Source: Bacteriovoracales bacterium
Lineage (GTDB): Bacteria; Bdellovibrionota; Bacteriovoracia; Bacteriovoracales; Bacteriovoracaceae
DNA: 64,000 nucleotides
Reading direction: 5' to 3'
Assembly (NCBI GenBank): GCA_030149295.1
Contig: JASBRV010000115.1
Span: 1 to 64,000 of the forward strand
This document shows positions 26,701 to 33,679 of the stretch, in pieces. Each line of letters starts with the position of its first letter. The first letter of the stretch is position 1. Both the position numbers and the translations under genes were made by a program. Under the pieces are notes generated by a model. It worked only from the letters and a program-made list of their open reading frames with translations, searched no databases and had not been told where the DNA came from.

Positions 26701-27363
26701 TGCTCTTTCTGCTTTCTCCGCTTGTTTCTGTAATGAGCGCAGATTTTTTTCAATCTCAACCTGTAGATCATTGAGGCGATTTAGATTCGATTGAGTTGCC
26801 TCAATTTTTCTCATCGACTCGCGTTTTCTAGCCTTGAATTTCGTAATTCCAGCAACCTCTTCAATCATTACTCGACGCTCTTCAGGTTTAGCCTGAACAA
26901 GACGGTTAATTTCTCCTTGAGCGATAATCGAATAGGATTTCGCACCTGCACCTGTATCCATGAAGACTTCTTGAATGTCGCGAAGACGAGCAGGTTCGCC
27001 ATTTATGCGGTATTCAGTTTCACCATTTCGATAAAGTTTTCTTGTTAATTGAATTTCAGTAGGGGAGGAAACCTTACTTCCAATGTGAATATGCTTTCCG
27101 TTGGTGTTTTCTAAAACCAGTGTCGCTTCTGAAAAAGCTCCAGGATTGTACTTAGATGAGCCTGAGAAAATGAGATCCTTCATCGACTTACCGCGAAGGT
27201 GCTTCGCCGATTGCTCACCCATGACCCAAAACAGGGCGTCAACAATATTGGACTTGCCGCAACCATTGGGACCAACAATTCCGGTAATGCCATCGTCAAA
27301 GTTAATAGTGGTTCGGTCTTTAAAAGATTTAAAGCCTTGAATTATTAGTCTCTTAAGCTTCAC
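23701..27363 (-). CDS. smc: Chromosome segregation ATPase SMC
   Basis: A 1220-residue full-length bacterial SMC that organises and segregates the chromosome with ScpA and ScpB (not in this window). Walker A is GPNGCGKSNIVDA (residues about 32-44), with the Q-loop motif and GAGAKSYSIIAQGEI nearby. Two long coiled coils flank the hinge (about residues 510-640, with VILGTLIKCADEYAAGAQAL). The C-terminal head has the signature NLMSGGEKAM and Walker B CLLDEVDAPLDD. The start is GTG at 27363, with AAGGA 7 bases upstream. It leads the smc-lolA pair. Confidence 0.97.
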   Translation of the reverse strand: MKLKRLIIQGFKSFKDRTTINFDDGITGIVGPNGCGKSNIVDALFWVMGEQSAKHLRGKSMKDLIFSGSSKYNPGAFSEATLVLENTNGKHIHIGSKVSSPTEIQLTRKLYRNGETEYRINGEPARLRDIQEVFMDTGAGAKSYSIIAQGEINRLVQAKPEERRVMIEEVAGITKFKARKRESMRKIEATQSNLNRLNDLQVEIEKNLRSLQKQAEKAERARSLKEKIKRNDIVVHAHKVFENLKAYRDDQTQANELELAIEGNKTRKNSLEISLEDERHQKDEQTARIEELQSEYNEISRGLAAAEEKLNYLCKTLTERESLVETRIKEMGEIQEEIANREERLTQLKEEREVLEGQKEEGFDFSDLEEMVENLKEELELKNENLDQMREDLSQAREELNELDQTVFRNNSRMEEFASSLQDITTEIEALEKQYSGVSKDIADEREASIKAQEKSDELSSEEREVRTSLDELKAELKEKEKGLKEKQKELIQKESKLSSLIEIRESLEGTKEGMAKLLEDHPEGFVILGTLIKCADEYAAGAQALLRDYLQVAVCKKQESFSEWLSANSNLGLDVLLPKVESNVSSETMERLRIKFPEIKTLAEVLELEGEMKASLSAFFEGFYLVADLPTDKIMNLEASFKGIASFCGQKVVRNLEGANLVDFSNPESEGTGVVARNNLIEELTKEVETLKEEVPAAEESVGFLEADLEALSQRYDQIRDDLSEKKSEAASLSSALESKLANMEAGNARLEILKKRKTEISKQRFDLLENEESMNKSLEEAKERVEDLASQVEDNEESASLLRDEYSAKKEDLVEKQVQAKSFNERLENTDRQITDVQAQIERQNQKLDSHKDLIENYNKEMEEMTVEMEELEKSNLAQAEGLQDKEEVLNNLKDSLGDLLLAMKEREDEVKKLTTEINKAEKTLVEIESKRSRIIEEEEQTVRNIFEKYKIDLRYALGKFLEYEESDFEGLADISSMYMMETENGTVEIEREDYEFTRRYGQDLKDCEYKFKNYRTELNRLGEINWQAIEDYERQKLRFDFLKIQEEELKTSLEDLEKAINHIDEKSKQRFKIAFEEVDTRFRKVFPIIFGGGSAQLKVTGDINDAECGVEIIAQPPGKKMQNINLMSGGEKAMTAVSLIFSIFLVKPSPFCLLDEVDAPLDDANVGRFNELLREMSKESQFILITHNKKTMELNDTLYGVTMQEPGVSKAVSVQLH

Positions 27364-27533
27364 AAGCGAATCCTTTGCCGTGCTGAATGTGTGTGTTTCA
27401 TTGTGTGTTGTGTGTACTCTTTAGCTTATGCCAGTGCCAACAAAGTGTACAAGAAATAATAGGCTTTTTGAAGGCCAAGAACACATGGAGATCGAGGAAT
27501 TGGCCACTTTGGACGCTGCACAATTTAAGAAAT

Positions 27534-28145
27534 TTAGTCCTTAATGGGTACTTTTGCTCTGAGGTGCGTTACTTCTTTTAATTTGTATTCTATTCGGCTC
27601 GTTAAAGCGGGCCTCTTTGATTCTTCCGTAATCCAAAGCAAAGGATAAGCACCTAAGGAAAAACTGGAATTCCTTCTTTCAAAAAAATCGTAAAGGACCG
27701 TGCCAGACTTAGGCACCGGAAAGGGACCACAATCTACACTCCCCTGGATCTCAATGGGAACATTGAGAAGAATCTCATTGGGCCCACATGCTTGCGACAA
27801 ATTGAGGTCATGACGCCATTTCTCATCTAAGACAAGTAAATAGGCCTTAATAACTCGTTTATCGAGTGCGCCCCTTTGAGTTTGTTCTTCAAAACTCATT
27901 TCCGCCGTGTAGTCGACACTTAAAACTTGCTTCTTACACTGAGGGCCTTCAAAAAGAAGAAATGTTCCCTCAAACCGCTTATCATTAATCCTCACCTCAC
28001 TTCGAAAGGAGTTTTTGAGACCTTCACCATGGGGTAAACAATCTGAAATATATTCTCCTGGTGCCAGGGCATTGGCCTTATTAAAAACCAATGATAAGGC
28101 TATGAATAAAATGAAAATGAATACATTTGTTTTTCGCATCCCCAT
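27534..28145 (-). CDS. Exported protein of unknown function
   Basis: 203 residues with a signal peptide (NVFIFILFIALSLVFNKANA, cleavage near residue 26). The mature part has four or five cysteines (CLPHGEG, CKKQ, QACGPNE, VDCGP) and no recognisable catalytic motif. The pattern of alternating short strands suggests a beta-rich fold. Two ATGs, at 28145 and 28139, are both possible starts; ribosome site is weak. It is divergent from another small secreted protein gene at 28190, and the two share cysteine-containing, beta-rich character but not obvious sequence. Confidence 0.55.
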   Translation of the reverse strand: MGMRKTNVFIFILFIALSLVFNKANALAPGEYISDCLPHGEGLKNSFRSEVRINDKRFEGTFLLFEGPQCKKQVLSVDYTAEMSFEEQTQRGALDKRVIKAYLLVLDEKWRHDLNLSQACGPNEILLNVPIEIQGSVDCGPFPVPKSGTVLYDFFERRNSSFSLGAYPLLWITEESKRPALTSRIEYKLKEVTHLRAKVPIKD

Positions 28146-28189
28146 AAGGTAACTAACTTTAATCTTTATGCAAATAAATAAGGCTACCT

Positions 28190-28624
28190 ATGAAACTCAT
28201 CATTTTATTAATACTTTTTTGGTCAATAGATTTAATCGCCCAAGAGAATGAATTCATCACCATTCAAGCTCAATTATGGAATAAAGAGAACTGTCAGTCA
28301 CAACCCCTCTGTTTGCCCCAAGCTTTAAGTGAAAAAAAAATCATCTCTATTCCAAACCCTGTTTTTCAAAGTTTTTCTCAGGTCGAAGTTATTTTTCAAA
28401 ACTTTCAAGTTCTTTTCATCGTTGCCAAACGACAAGAGTCAGGAGGCTATTATTCTTTTCAAATTGAAATGCGAGATTTTGAAACAGGAAAATCTATTTT
28501 TCTCTGTAGCCGATATGAAGCCATCGCTACCTTTGAAAGGGTTTTGGTTGGATCTTGTGCCGGAAGAAGTGATCATTTTGATGGAATGATAGGAATTTCA
28601 CTCACCCCTCCACCACAGATCTAG
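28190..28624 (+). CDS. Small exported protein of unknown function
   Basis: 144 residues with a signal peptide (KLIILLILFWSIDLIAQ, residues 2-18). The mature region has four cysteines (NCQSQPLC, LCSRYE, GSCAG), compatible with two disulfides. AAGG is 6 bases before the ATG. Its stop shares the four bases CTAG (28621-28624) with the stop of the convergent BI-1 family gene. No family recognised. Confidence 0.55.
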   Translation: MKLIILLILFWSIDLIAQENEFITIQAQLWNKENCQSQPLCLPQALSEKKIISIPNPVFQSFSQVEVIFQNFQVLFIVAKRQESGGYYSFQIEMRDFETGKSIFLCSRYEAIATFERVLVGSCAGRSDHFDGMIGISLTPPPQI

Positions 28625-29331
28625 CGACGCTTCCCCCCCATCAACCTTAAAATAAAAAGAAAGAGATTAATAAAATCCAAATACAGTGTTAAAGCTCCCA
28701 TAATGGTTTCTTTTTGATCTTCCTCTGTTCCCTCGTTACCAATTACATTTGAGTTCTTAATCTTTTGAGTGTCATAGGCCGTGAGTCCACAAAAAATAAT
28801 AAGACCAATAATACTATAAACCCAAGAACCTCTCGCCCCCATTAACGAAGGAAAGAAAAAAGAAAGAAGAGAAAACCCAATTAATCCCCATAGGCCCATC
28901 ATACAAAATGTCCCAACAGGGCCTAGATCTTTTTTTGTCACATAGCCAAACCCACTTAAGCCGGCAAAGGCAATGGTCGTTGTCATAAAAGCAGAAAAAA
29001 CACTCTCCTGAGTATAGGCCATAAGGATCAATGAAAATGTCACACCATTGAGTGCTGAATAAAATAGATAAAGAAGTGTCGCCGTCATAGCAGACAACTT
29101 GTTAATCATTGAGGATATGACAACAACTAAGGCCAATTCCCCAATAAGAATTCCATAGAAAAGAATCTTATTGGTCATAATTGTCTGCATAAGAGAATAG
29201 CTATTACTAACGAAGTAAGAAACAATGGAGGTCACAAGAACTCCAAAAGTCATCCAACGATAGACCCCACTCATAAAACGGGCATTTTCTGCTTCAATGG
29301 CGCCTGATGATCTCGTAATGGCCTGATTCAT
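28621..29331 (-). CDS. Bax inhibitor-1 family membrane protein (YccA/YbhL type)
   Basis: A 236-residue inner-membrane protein with seven hydrophobic helices. The N-terminal tail RFMSGVYRWMTFGVLVTS and the segment YSALNGVTFS are typical of the BI-1/YccA/YbhL family. The C-terminal helix with FCGLTAYDTQKIKN carries the conserved aspartate that acts in the calcium-leak pH sensor of the B. subtilis relative YetJ. Family members modulate calcium leak or FtsH activity; which applies here is unknown. GAGAG stands before the ATG. Confidence 0.88.
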   Translation of the reverse strand: MNQAITRSSGAIEAENARFMSGVYRWMTFGVLVTSIVSYFVSNSYSLMQTIMTNKILFYGILIGELALVVVISSMINKLSAMTATLLYLFYSALNGVTFSLILMAYTQESVFSAFMTTTIAFAGLSGFGYVTKKDLGPVGTFCMMGLWGLIGFSLLSFFFPSLMGARGSWVYSIIGLIIFCGLTAYDTQKIKNSNVIGNEGTEEDQKETIMGALTLYLDFINLFLFILRLMGGKRR

Positions 29332-29420
29332 AATTATCTCTCAGTTTTTAGTTTTAACAGTATAGTAACATATCCCTAGGGGCTTGAGTGCGGTGTGTTC
29401 CACCATGAAGGGATAAGAGT

Positions 29421-29486
29421 CAGAGACAATAGAAAGTGAGTAAATCAAGAAAACAGAGACAATAGAAAGTGAGTAAATCAAGAAAA
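29421..29486. repeat. Two perfect tandem copies of a 33-base unit
   Basis: Copy one is 29421-29453 and copy two 29454-29486, identical over 33 bases, with three further matching bases after. It lies just downstream (3' side) of tRNA-Pro on the minus strand and upstream of the BI-1 family gene. No coding potential and no spacer, so it is not CRISPR. Confidence 0.9.
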
Positions 29487-29501
29487 CAGTGAAAATGAAG
29501 A

Positions 29502-29578
29502 TGGTCGGAGCGACTGGATTCGAACCAGCGACCCCTTGCTCCCAAAGCAAGTGCGCTACCAAGCTGCGCTACGCTCCG
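29502..29578 (-). tRNA. tRNA-Pro (anticodon UGG)
   Basis: Read on the minus strand: acceptor stem CGGAGCG pairs with CGCTCCG, D arm TAGCGCAGCTTGGTAGCGCA, anticodon stem CTTGC/GCAAG enclosing loop TTTGGGA (anticodon TGG), T arm GGTTCGAATCC, discriminator A and encoded CCA. 77 bases including CCA. The C1-G72 pair is the proline identity feature in bacteria. UGG reads most or all proline codons. Confidence 0.97.
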
Positions 29579-29601
29579 ATCATTTCATTTTAAGAAGGTT
29601 T

Positions 29602-29630
29602 TTTATAATGGAGGGCATTAGTTTTGTCCA
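29602..29630 (-). promoter_or_regulatory. Probable promoter of tRNA-Pro
   Basis: On the minus strand TGGACA (29630-29625), 17-base spacer, TATAAA (29607-29602). It overlaps the last codons of rdgB and would start about 15-20 bases before the tRNA. Confidence 0.55.
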
Positions 29631-30211
29631 ATCCTTTCTTGAAAGAATTTTATAGCCGCCTTGCAGGCCAATGCTCGGTGACTATTCTGCTCCTTCCAGT
29701 CTGGAATCTCCGCTAGAGAACGCCCTTCTGGTGCCTTATTCGGTAAAAAAATGGGGTCATAGCCAAAACCCTCGCTACCTAATTGGACTGTGGAAATTTT
29801 TCCATTAAGCCTCCCTTCAAAAAAGAAGAATTCTTGCGGGCTTAAATAAAAACACAGAACACAAATGAAGTAAGCATCCCTTTCAGGTTCACCCAAATCA
29901 GCTAATCTCTTTAGGAGATGATCATTTCTTTCAGTAGCACTTAATCCCTCACCTCCAAATCTTGCGGTATGAATACCAAGCTCATTAGGTAAAGCACTAA
30001 CCACAAGGCCGGAGTCGTCGGACATTACCGGAACGGCAAGTTCATCAAAATAAGCTTTTGCTTTTTTCAAAGCATTTTCTCTAAAGGTCAATCCATCTTC
30101 AACGACTTCAATTTTTCTAGGAGCTACTGTAACTTCTAAAACCTCGGAGGGAAAAAGGCCCGCAAACTCTTTTGCCTTATGAGCATTACCTGAAGCTAGA
30201 GTAAAAATCAC
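29618..30211 (-). CDS. rdgB: Non-canonical purine NTP pyrophosphatase (RdgB/HAM1)
   Basis: Removes ITP, dITP and XTP from nucleotide pools. 197 residues, usual length. LASGNAHKAKEF (nucleotide-binding start), VMSDDSGLVV (metal-binding acidic residues), HTARFGG and GFGYDPIFLP are all family hallmarks, and NSHRALA closes the active site. The start is GTG at 30211, overlapping the rph stop (GTGA), so translation is coupled. rph-rdgB is a common gene pair. Confidence 0.95.
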   Translation of the reverse strand: MIFTLASGNAHKAKEFAGLFPSEVLEVTVAPRKIEVVEDGLTFRENALKKAKAYFDELAVPVMSDDSGLVVSALPNELGIHTARFGGEGLSATERNDHLLKRLADLGEPERDAYFICVLCFYLSPQEFFFFEGRLNGKISTVQLGSEGFGYDPIFLPNKAPEGRSLAEIPDWKEQNSHRALACKAAIKFFQERIGQN

Positions 30212-30912
30212 GCTAAGACCTTATCTTGTTGCTCAAAAACCTCTTTTAATGAAATCTCTGCCGCTTCTAAAAGTGCAGTGAGTTGATCTTTGTTAAAAGG
30301 CCTTTCTTCTGCCGTCCCTTGAATTTCAATAAACTCACCTTCACGGGTCATGACAATATTCATATCGGTCTCACAGCTTGAATCTTCCTCATAATTAAGA
30401 TCTGCAATTATTTTACCGGCCGTATTTACACCAACGCTGATAGCACCCATTTGAGAAATCACAGGGTTTTCTTTAAGAAGTCCTTCCTTTTGAAGTTTTT
30501 TAATCGCCAAGCATAGAGCAACATAGGCTCCAGAAATTGAAGTTGTTCTTGTGCCTCCATCAGCAACGAGAACATCACAATCGATATTAATCGACCTTTC
30601 TCCCAACTTTTCTAAATCAACGATTGAGCGTAGGCTACGTCCAATAAGTCTTTGAATCTCGTAAGTTCTCCCCCCAACTTTACTTCTTTCTCTTCTACTT
30701 CTGGTATGGGTAGAGCCTGGAAGCATATTATATTCTGCCGTTACCCAGCCCTTTCCTTCGTTCCTCATCCATGGAGGAACACTCTCTTCAACCGTCGCTG
30801 TTATATGAACTTTAGTTTGTCCAAATTCGGCTATCACAGAGCCGGCAGCATAAGGGTTAACATTGGGAGTAAAAACGACTTTTCGGGGAGTTGCCCTTTC
30901 AATGAGAGACAT
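30208..30912 (-). CDS. rph: Ribonuclease PH
   Basis: Phosphorolytic 3'-to-5' exonuclease that trims tRNA 3' ends. 234 residues. GWVTAEYNMLPGST and the arginine-rich TRSRRERSKVGGRTYEIQRLIGRSLR (in two parts) are the RNase PH pattern; DCDVLVADGGTRTTSISGAY contains the catalytic and phosphate-binding residues; EFIEIQGTAE follows. AGAGG lies 6 bases before the ATG. Operon with rdgB; the tRNA-Pro gene lies just beyond, a reasonable neighbour for a tRNA-processing enzyme though it seems to have its own promoter. Confidence 0.96.
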   Translation of the reverse strand: MSLIERATPRKVVFTPNVNPYAAGSVIAEFGQTKVHITATVEESVPPWMRNEGKGWVTAEYNMLPGSTHTRSRRERSKVGGRTYEIQRLIGRSLRSIVDLEKLGERSINIDCDVLVADGGTRTTSISGAYVALCLAIKKLQKEGLLKENPVISQMGAISVGVNTAGKIIADLNYEEDSSCETDMNIVMTREGEFIEIQGTAEERPFNKDQLTALLEAAEISLKEVFEQQDKVLA

Positions 30913-30984
30913 AGTAAACCTCTGTTGAGTTAGTAAGAATTACCTTATTATTACCAAAAGCTTGATTAGAATCAAAGGAGCATT

Positions 30985-31662
30985 GTGCACCATATTCATC
31001 TCAAAGAGACAGCTTCTACCCAGCAGGCCATAAAAGAGGCCATGACCAGAGGCTCTCAAGACTTACTTGTTTCCACTGACCATCAAAGCCACGGATTTGG
31101 TCGACAAGGTGCCCCCTGGTCTCATTTTGATGAGGCACTGGCTTTCAGTTTCACTCTCGAGCCGAATGAGACCCTCACCCTCACTCCATTGGAAATAGGA
31201 ATTCTCTTGGCAAAGTTTTTTAAGCCTAACGTTTTATTGAAATGGCCAAATGATCTTCTTAATAATCGGAATGAAAAAACTGGCGGTATTCTGTGCCAAC
31301 TAGTTGGCGAAAAAATTGTCGTGGGAATTGGAATCAATTTAATATCAGGAAAAAAAGAGAAGTCCTTTGATTACCCTGTCGGATCTCTCTTTAAAGAAAG
31401 ATCGCAATTGAAAGGCAATTATAAAAAATTACTACCTTTTGAAATAGTCGAACATATTAAAAAAAATCGTCTTAGTAGTGAAGAGACTAGAGAAATATTT
31501 TTTAATTACTGTGCTCATCGGAATCAAAACGTTGAGATCATAAATGGTTCTCAGTCTATTTCTGGTAAATTTGTCGGTATAGGAGAAAATGGTGAAGCAC
31601 TTCTCGAAAACGACCAGGGTAAAATATCCAAGCACTTAACAGGGAGTCTGCGGTTTAACTAA
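30985..31662 (+). CDS. birA: Biotin-protein ligase (BirA catalytic type)
   Basis: Attaches biotin to carboxyl carrier proteins. 225 residues: no N-terminal helix-turn-helix, so it is the non-repressor form. SHGFGRQGAPWSH (about residues 35-47) is the biotinyl-AMP-binding loop; LKWPNDLL holds the catalytic lysine; TGGILCQ and VGIGINL complete the site. A short C-terminal domain follows. The start is GTG at 30985, after AAAGGAG. It is divergent from rph and overlaps the response-regulator gene tail by 8 bases. Confidence 0.93.
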   Translation: MHHIHLKETASTQQAIKEAMTRGSQDLLVSTDHQSHGFGRQGAPWSHFDEALAFSFTLEPNETLTLTPLEIGILLAKFFKPNVLLKWPNDLLNNRNEKTGGILCQLVGEKIVVGIGINLISGKKEKSFDYPVGSLFKERSQLKGNYKKLLPFEIVEHIKKNRLSSEETREIFFNYCAHRNQNVEIINGSQSISGKFVGIGENGEALLENDQGKISKHLTGSLRFN

Positions 31663-32875
31663 GAGAGTGTTTGTCTTGTACCTTTTTCGAAAGGTTTTTA
31701 ACTTCTTCTCTTATTAAATTTTCAGCGAGATCTGGAATGACTTCCCATGCAACCCTTTCCGTCGCCTCACTTCCCATCTCCTCAATTACCTCACGAATGA
31801 GATCTTTTAACTGAGGTCTTAGCTTTTGAAGAATTTGATCTGGACTAAACCCCACTTCTTCCTCATGCTCATGTAGCTCATTTAAAGCTTGAATCGTAGG
31901 TTCGAAGCCTTTGTCTTTCTCTAGCTTCGGTCCCACTTCTTCGATAACAGGATGCTCTTCAACGACAAAGTCTTCATCATCGTCAATCTCATCTTGAAGA
32001 TCGATTTTGACTTCCTGTATGTCCTTCGTATTTGTGTCATCCTCATCAACGGCCCAAAAGTCAGCATCAGACTCATCATTTATTTCTGAGACAAGATCTT
32101 CACTATCCTCTAATGTCGTCAATTGGATCGCAGGATCTGTTTTATCAAGAAATTCTTCATCCTCATCACTATCCATTAGCTCATCTATGGATACCATCTG
32201 TGAACTTGTTTCTCCCATTTTAGGAGGCATTAAGGCTCCTGAATCAGAAGATTCTCCGATGACTTCTGGAATAGTAACCCCCCAATCTTCCATTTCATTT
32301 CGAAGCTCATTAGCTGAATTCATATTGAACTCTTGGGAATCGGTTTCGAAGTTTGTGTCTTCTCCTCCTAAATCCATATCCAAATCATTTCCTGGAACTC
32401 CACTCATGGACCACTCGTCTTCCTCAGAGTCAGTATTCAGGTCATCATCCGAACTTAAGCCAGCTTCTTCAACGTGGGAATCATCCTCTTGAGAATCCTG
32501 GTTTTCTACAACTTTTGCCAAGCAATCTTTGATCTTTTGGATAAAGACAGAACTTTCAAATGGTTTTACTACTTGTTCATCAACACCAAGGCTTTTAAGT
32601 CGTTCTTCATCAACTGAATCAAAGGTTCCAAGCATGGCAAGTATTTTAATATTAGGACTTGCTTCTTTAATTTTCTGGCAGAGTTCATAACCATCTTCTT
32701 CCTCTGCAAGATTAAAATCGAGAAGCACTAAATCAAATTGATCAGACTTTAAATTATCAAGCATTTCTTCTGAATTAAGGGCTTCGAAAAGCTCATAGTC
32801 AGTTTTCGCTAGGGTAATGCCCACAACCTTTTGAATGGTAGGACTATCGTCTGCAACTAATATTTTTTTACTCAT
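31655..32875 (-). CDS. Response regulator with a long acidic linker and C-terminal helical domain
   Basis: 406 residues in three parts. (1) Receiver domain, residues 1-121: acidic pair D9-D10, phospho-acceptor D53 in LLDFN, T84 and K104 (VVKPF) all present, so it should be phosphorylated. (2) Residues about 122-340: extremely rich in Asp, Glu and Ser with no hydrophobic core, expected to be disordered. (3) Residues about 345-395: a helical end with KLRPQLKDLI and VAWEVIPDLAENLIREEV. Similar C-terminal helices occur in many deltaproteobacterial response regulators, and the pattern recalls the oligomerising end of the polar organiser PopZ; that link is my inference. No DNA-binding domain. AGAGG precedes the ATG. 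It lies 61 bases after the PP2C gene and overlaps birA by 8 bases. Confidence 0.85.
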   Translation of the reverse strand: MSKKILVADDSPTIQKVVGITLAKTDYELFEALNSEEMLDNLKSDQFDLVLLDFNLAEEEDGYELCQKIKEASPNIKILAMLGTFDSVDEERLKSLGVDEQVVKPFESSVFIQKIKDCLAKVVENQDSQEDDSHVEEAGLSSDDDLNTDSEEDEWSMSGVPGNDLDMDLGGEDTNFETDSQEFNMNSANELRNEMEDWGVTIPEVIGESSDSGALMPPKMGETSSQMVSIDELMDSDEDEEFLDKTDPAIQLTTLEDSEDLVSEINDESDADFWAVDEDDTNTKDIQEVKIDLQDEIDDDEDFVVEEHPVIEEVGPKLEKDKGFEPTIQALNELHEHEEEVGFSPDQILQKLRPQLKDLIREVIEEMGSEATERVAWEVIPDLAENLIREEVKNLSKKVQDKHSLS

Positions 32876-32892
32876 ATTGTAACCTCTTGATT

Positions 32893-32921
32893 ATTTTCGC
32901 TTAATTAGCATGTCTAATCAA
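32893..32921 (-). promoter_or_regulatory. Possible promoter with inverted repeat, response-regulator gene
   Basis: On the minus strand TTGATT (32921-32916), 17-base spacer, GAAAAT (32898-32893). An inverted repeat, ATTAG and CTAAT around five bases (32904-32918), falls across the -35 box and spacer and could be an operator. Box matches are only four of six each. Confidence 0.35.
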
Positions 32922-32936
32922 TAGAGGAGACAACTT

Positions 32937-33677
32937 TTAGAAATTTAGAATGATAGCGGTTTGATTGTCTAAATTACCGCGAGAATTAGCGAGATCGAAC
33001 ATCTCATCGATTTTGTCTTGGTAGTTAATATTTTCTCTTTGAATAATGTCTTTAATCTCAGACTCTTTTACTCGAGCATAAACTCCATCCGTCAGAAGGA
33101 TGATTTTATCCCCTTTTACGACCCGCACTTCATTGATGTTTAAATGGAGTTGATCAAAAAGACCAAAACCTGAAGATGGCGCTGATGTAAAATGCCTTTC
33201 AAAATGATCGCCACTGACCAGTTCAAAACTATCGGGCTTAGATACTGTCTTCATTTCTCCTTTAGAGTGGAGATAAGCTAAGCAATTCCCTGTTGAAGCA
33301 AAAGTGAGGAGATTTTCAGATTGAGCCACAGCAATCGCAGAAACTCCTCCTCGATTATTCATATCCTTTTCTTTATTTTCTTTTTTCAAGAGAAAATGAG
33401 CATATTCCATCGCATTGATAAGCGCATTACCTTCCAGTAGGTATTTAGGCGAATAGTAAAAAGGTAAGGTTGAATCTGGGTCTCCAGCGATTCTTGTGTA
33501 AAAAGACTTAATGGTATCATTGACCAAGCTCACGGCCTTATCTCCAACGGAACTTCCCCCGAAACCATCAAAGATAACATAGAGCTTTTGGTTGAGATCT
33601 ACCTCATGATTATCTTCATTTACCTGTAAATAGGGTCCCTGATCTGTTTTCGCTGCGAAACTTTTTAAAGAAATCAT
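32937..33677 (-). CDS. PP2C-family serine/threonine phosphatase
   Basis: 246 residues, a bare PPM/PP2C domain. Metal-binding motifs are present: QVNEDNH (about residues 19-25), FDGFGG (about 37-42), LLTDGVY (about 196-202) and the final GNLDNQTAII (about 234-243). The usual GTT segment is GGVS here (about 108-111), a mild departure. It should dephosphorylate Ser/Thr phosphoproteins using two Mn or Mg ions. It starts two bases after the double-FHA gene, so it is the last member of the coupled FHA set and its likely targets are the phosphothreonines those FHA domains read. No matching kinase is in the window. Confidence 0.9.
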   Translation of the reverse strand: MISLKSFAAKTDQGPYLQVNEDNHEVDLNQKLYVIFDGFGGSSVGDKAVSLVNDTIKSFYTRIAGDPDSTLPFYYSPKYLLEGNALINAMEYAHFLLKKENKEKDMNNRGGVSAIAVAQSENLLTFASTGNCLAYLHSKGEMKTVSKPDSFELVSGDHFERHFTSAPSSGFGLFDQLHLNINEVRVVKGDKIILLTDGVYARVKESEIKDIIQRENINYQDKIDEMFDLANSRGNLDNQTAIILNF

Positions 33678-33679
33678 AG

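Noticed and set aside
29421-29486. Two 33-base repeats as a possible CRISPR array
   Set aside because: The copies touch each other with no spacer and there are only two; no cas gene is near.
29341-29562. Reading frame on the minus strand containing a GVAGSNPVAPT-type peptide
   Set aside because: This peptide is the well-known false translation of a tRNA; the frame reads through tRNA-Pro and the 33-base repeats.
32007-32492. Serine-rich reading frame opposite the acidic linker of the response regulator
   Set aside because: It is the antisense of GAN/TCN-type acidic codons, with no ribosome site and an unrealistic composition.
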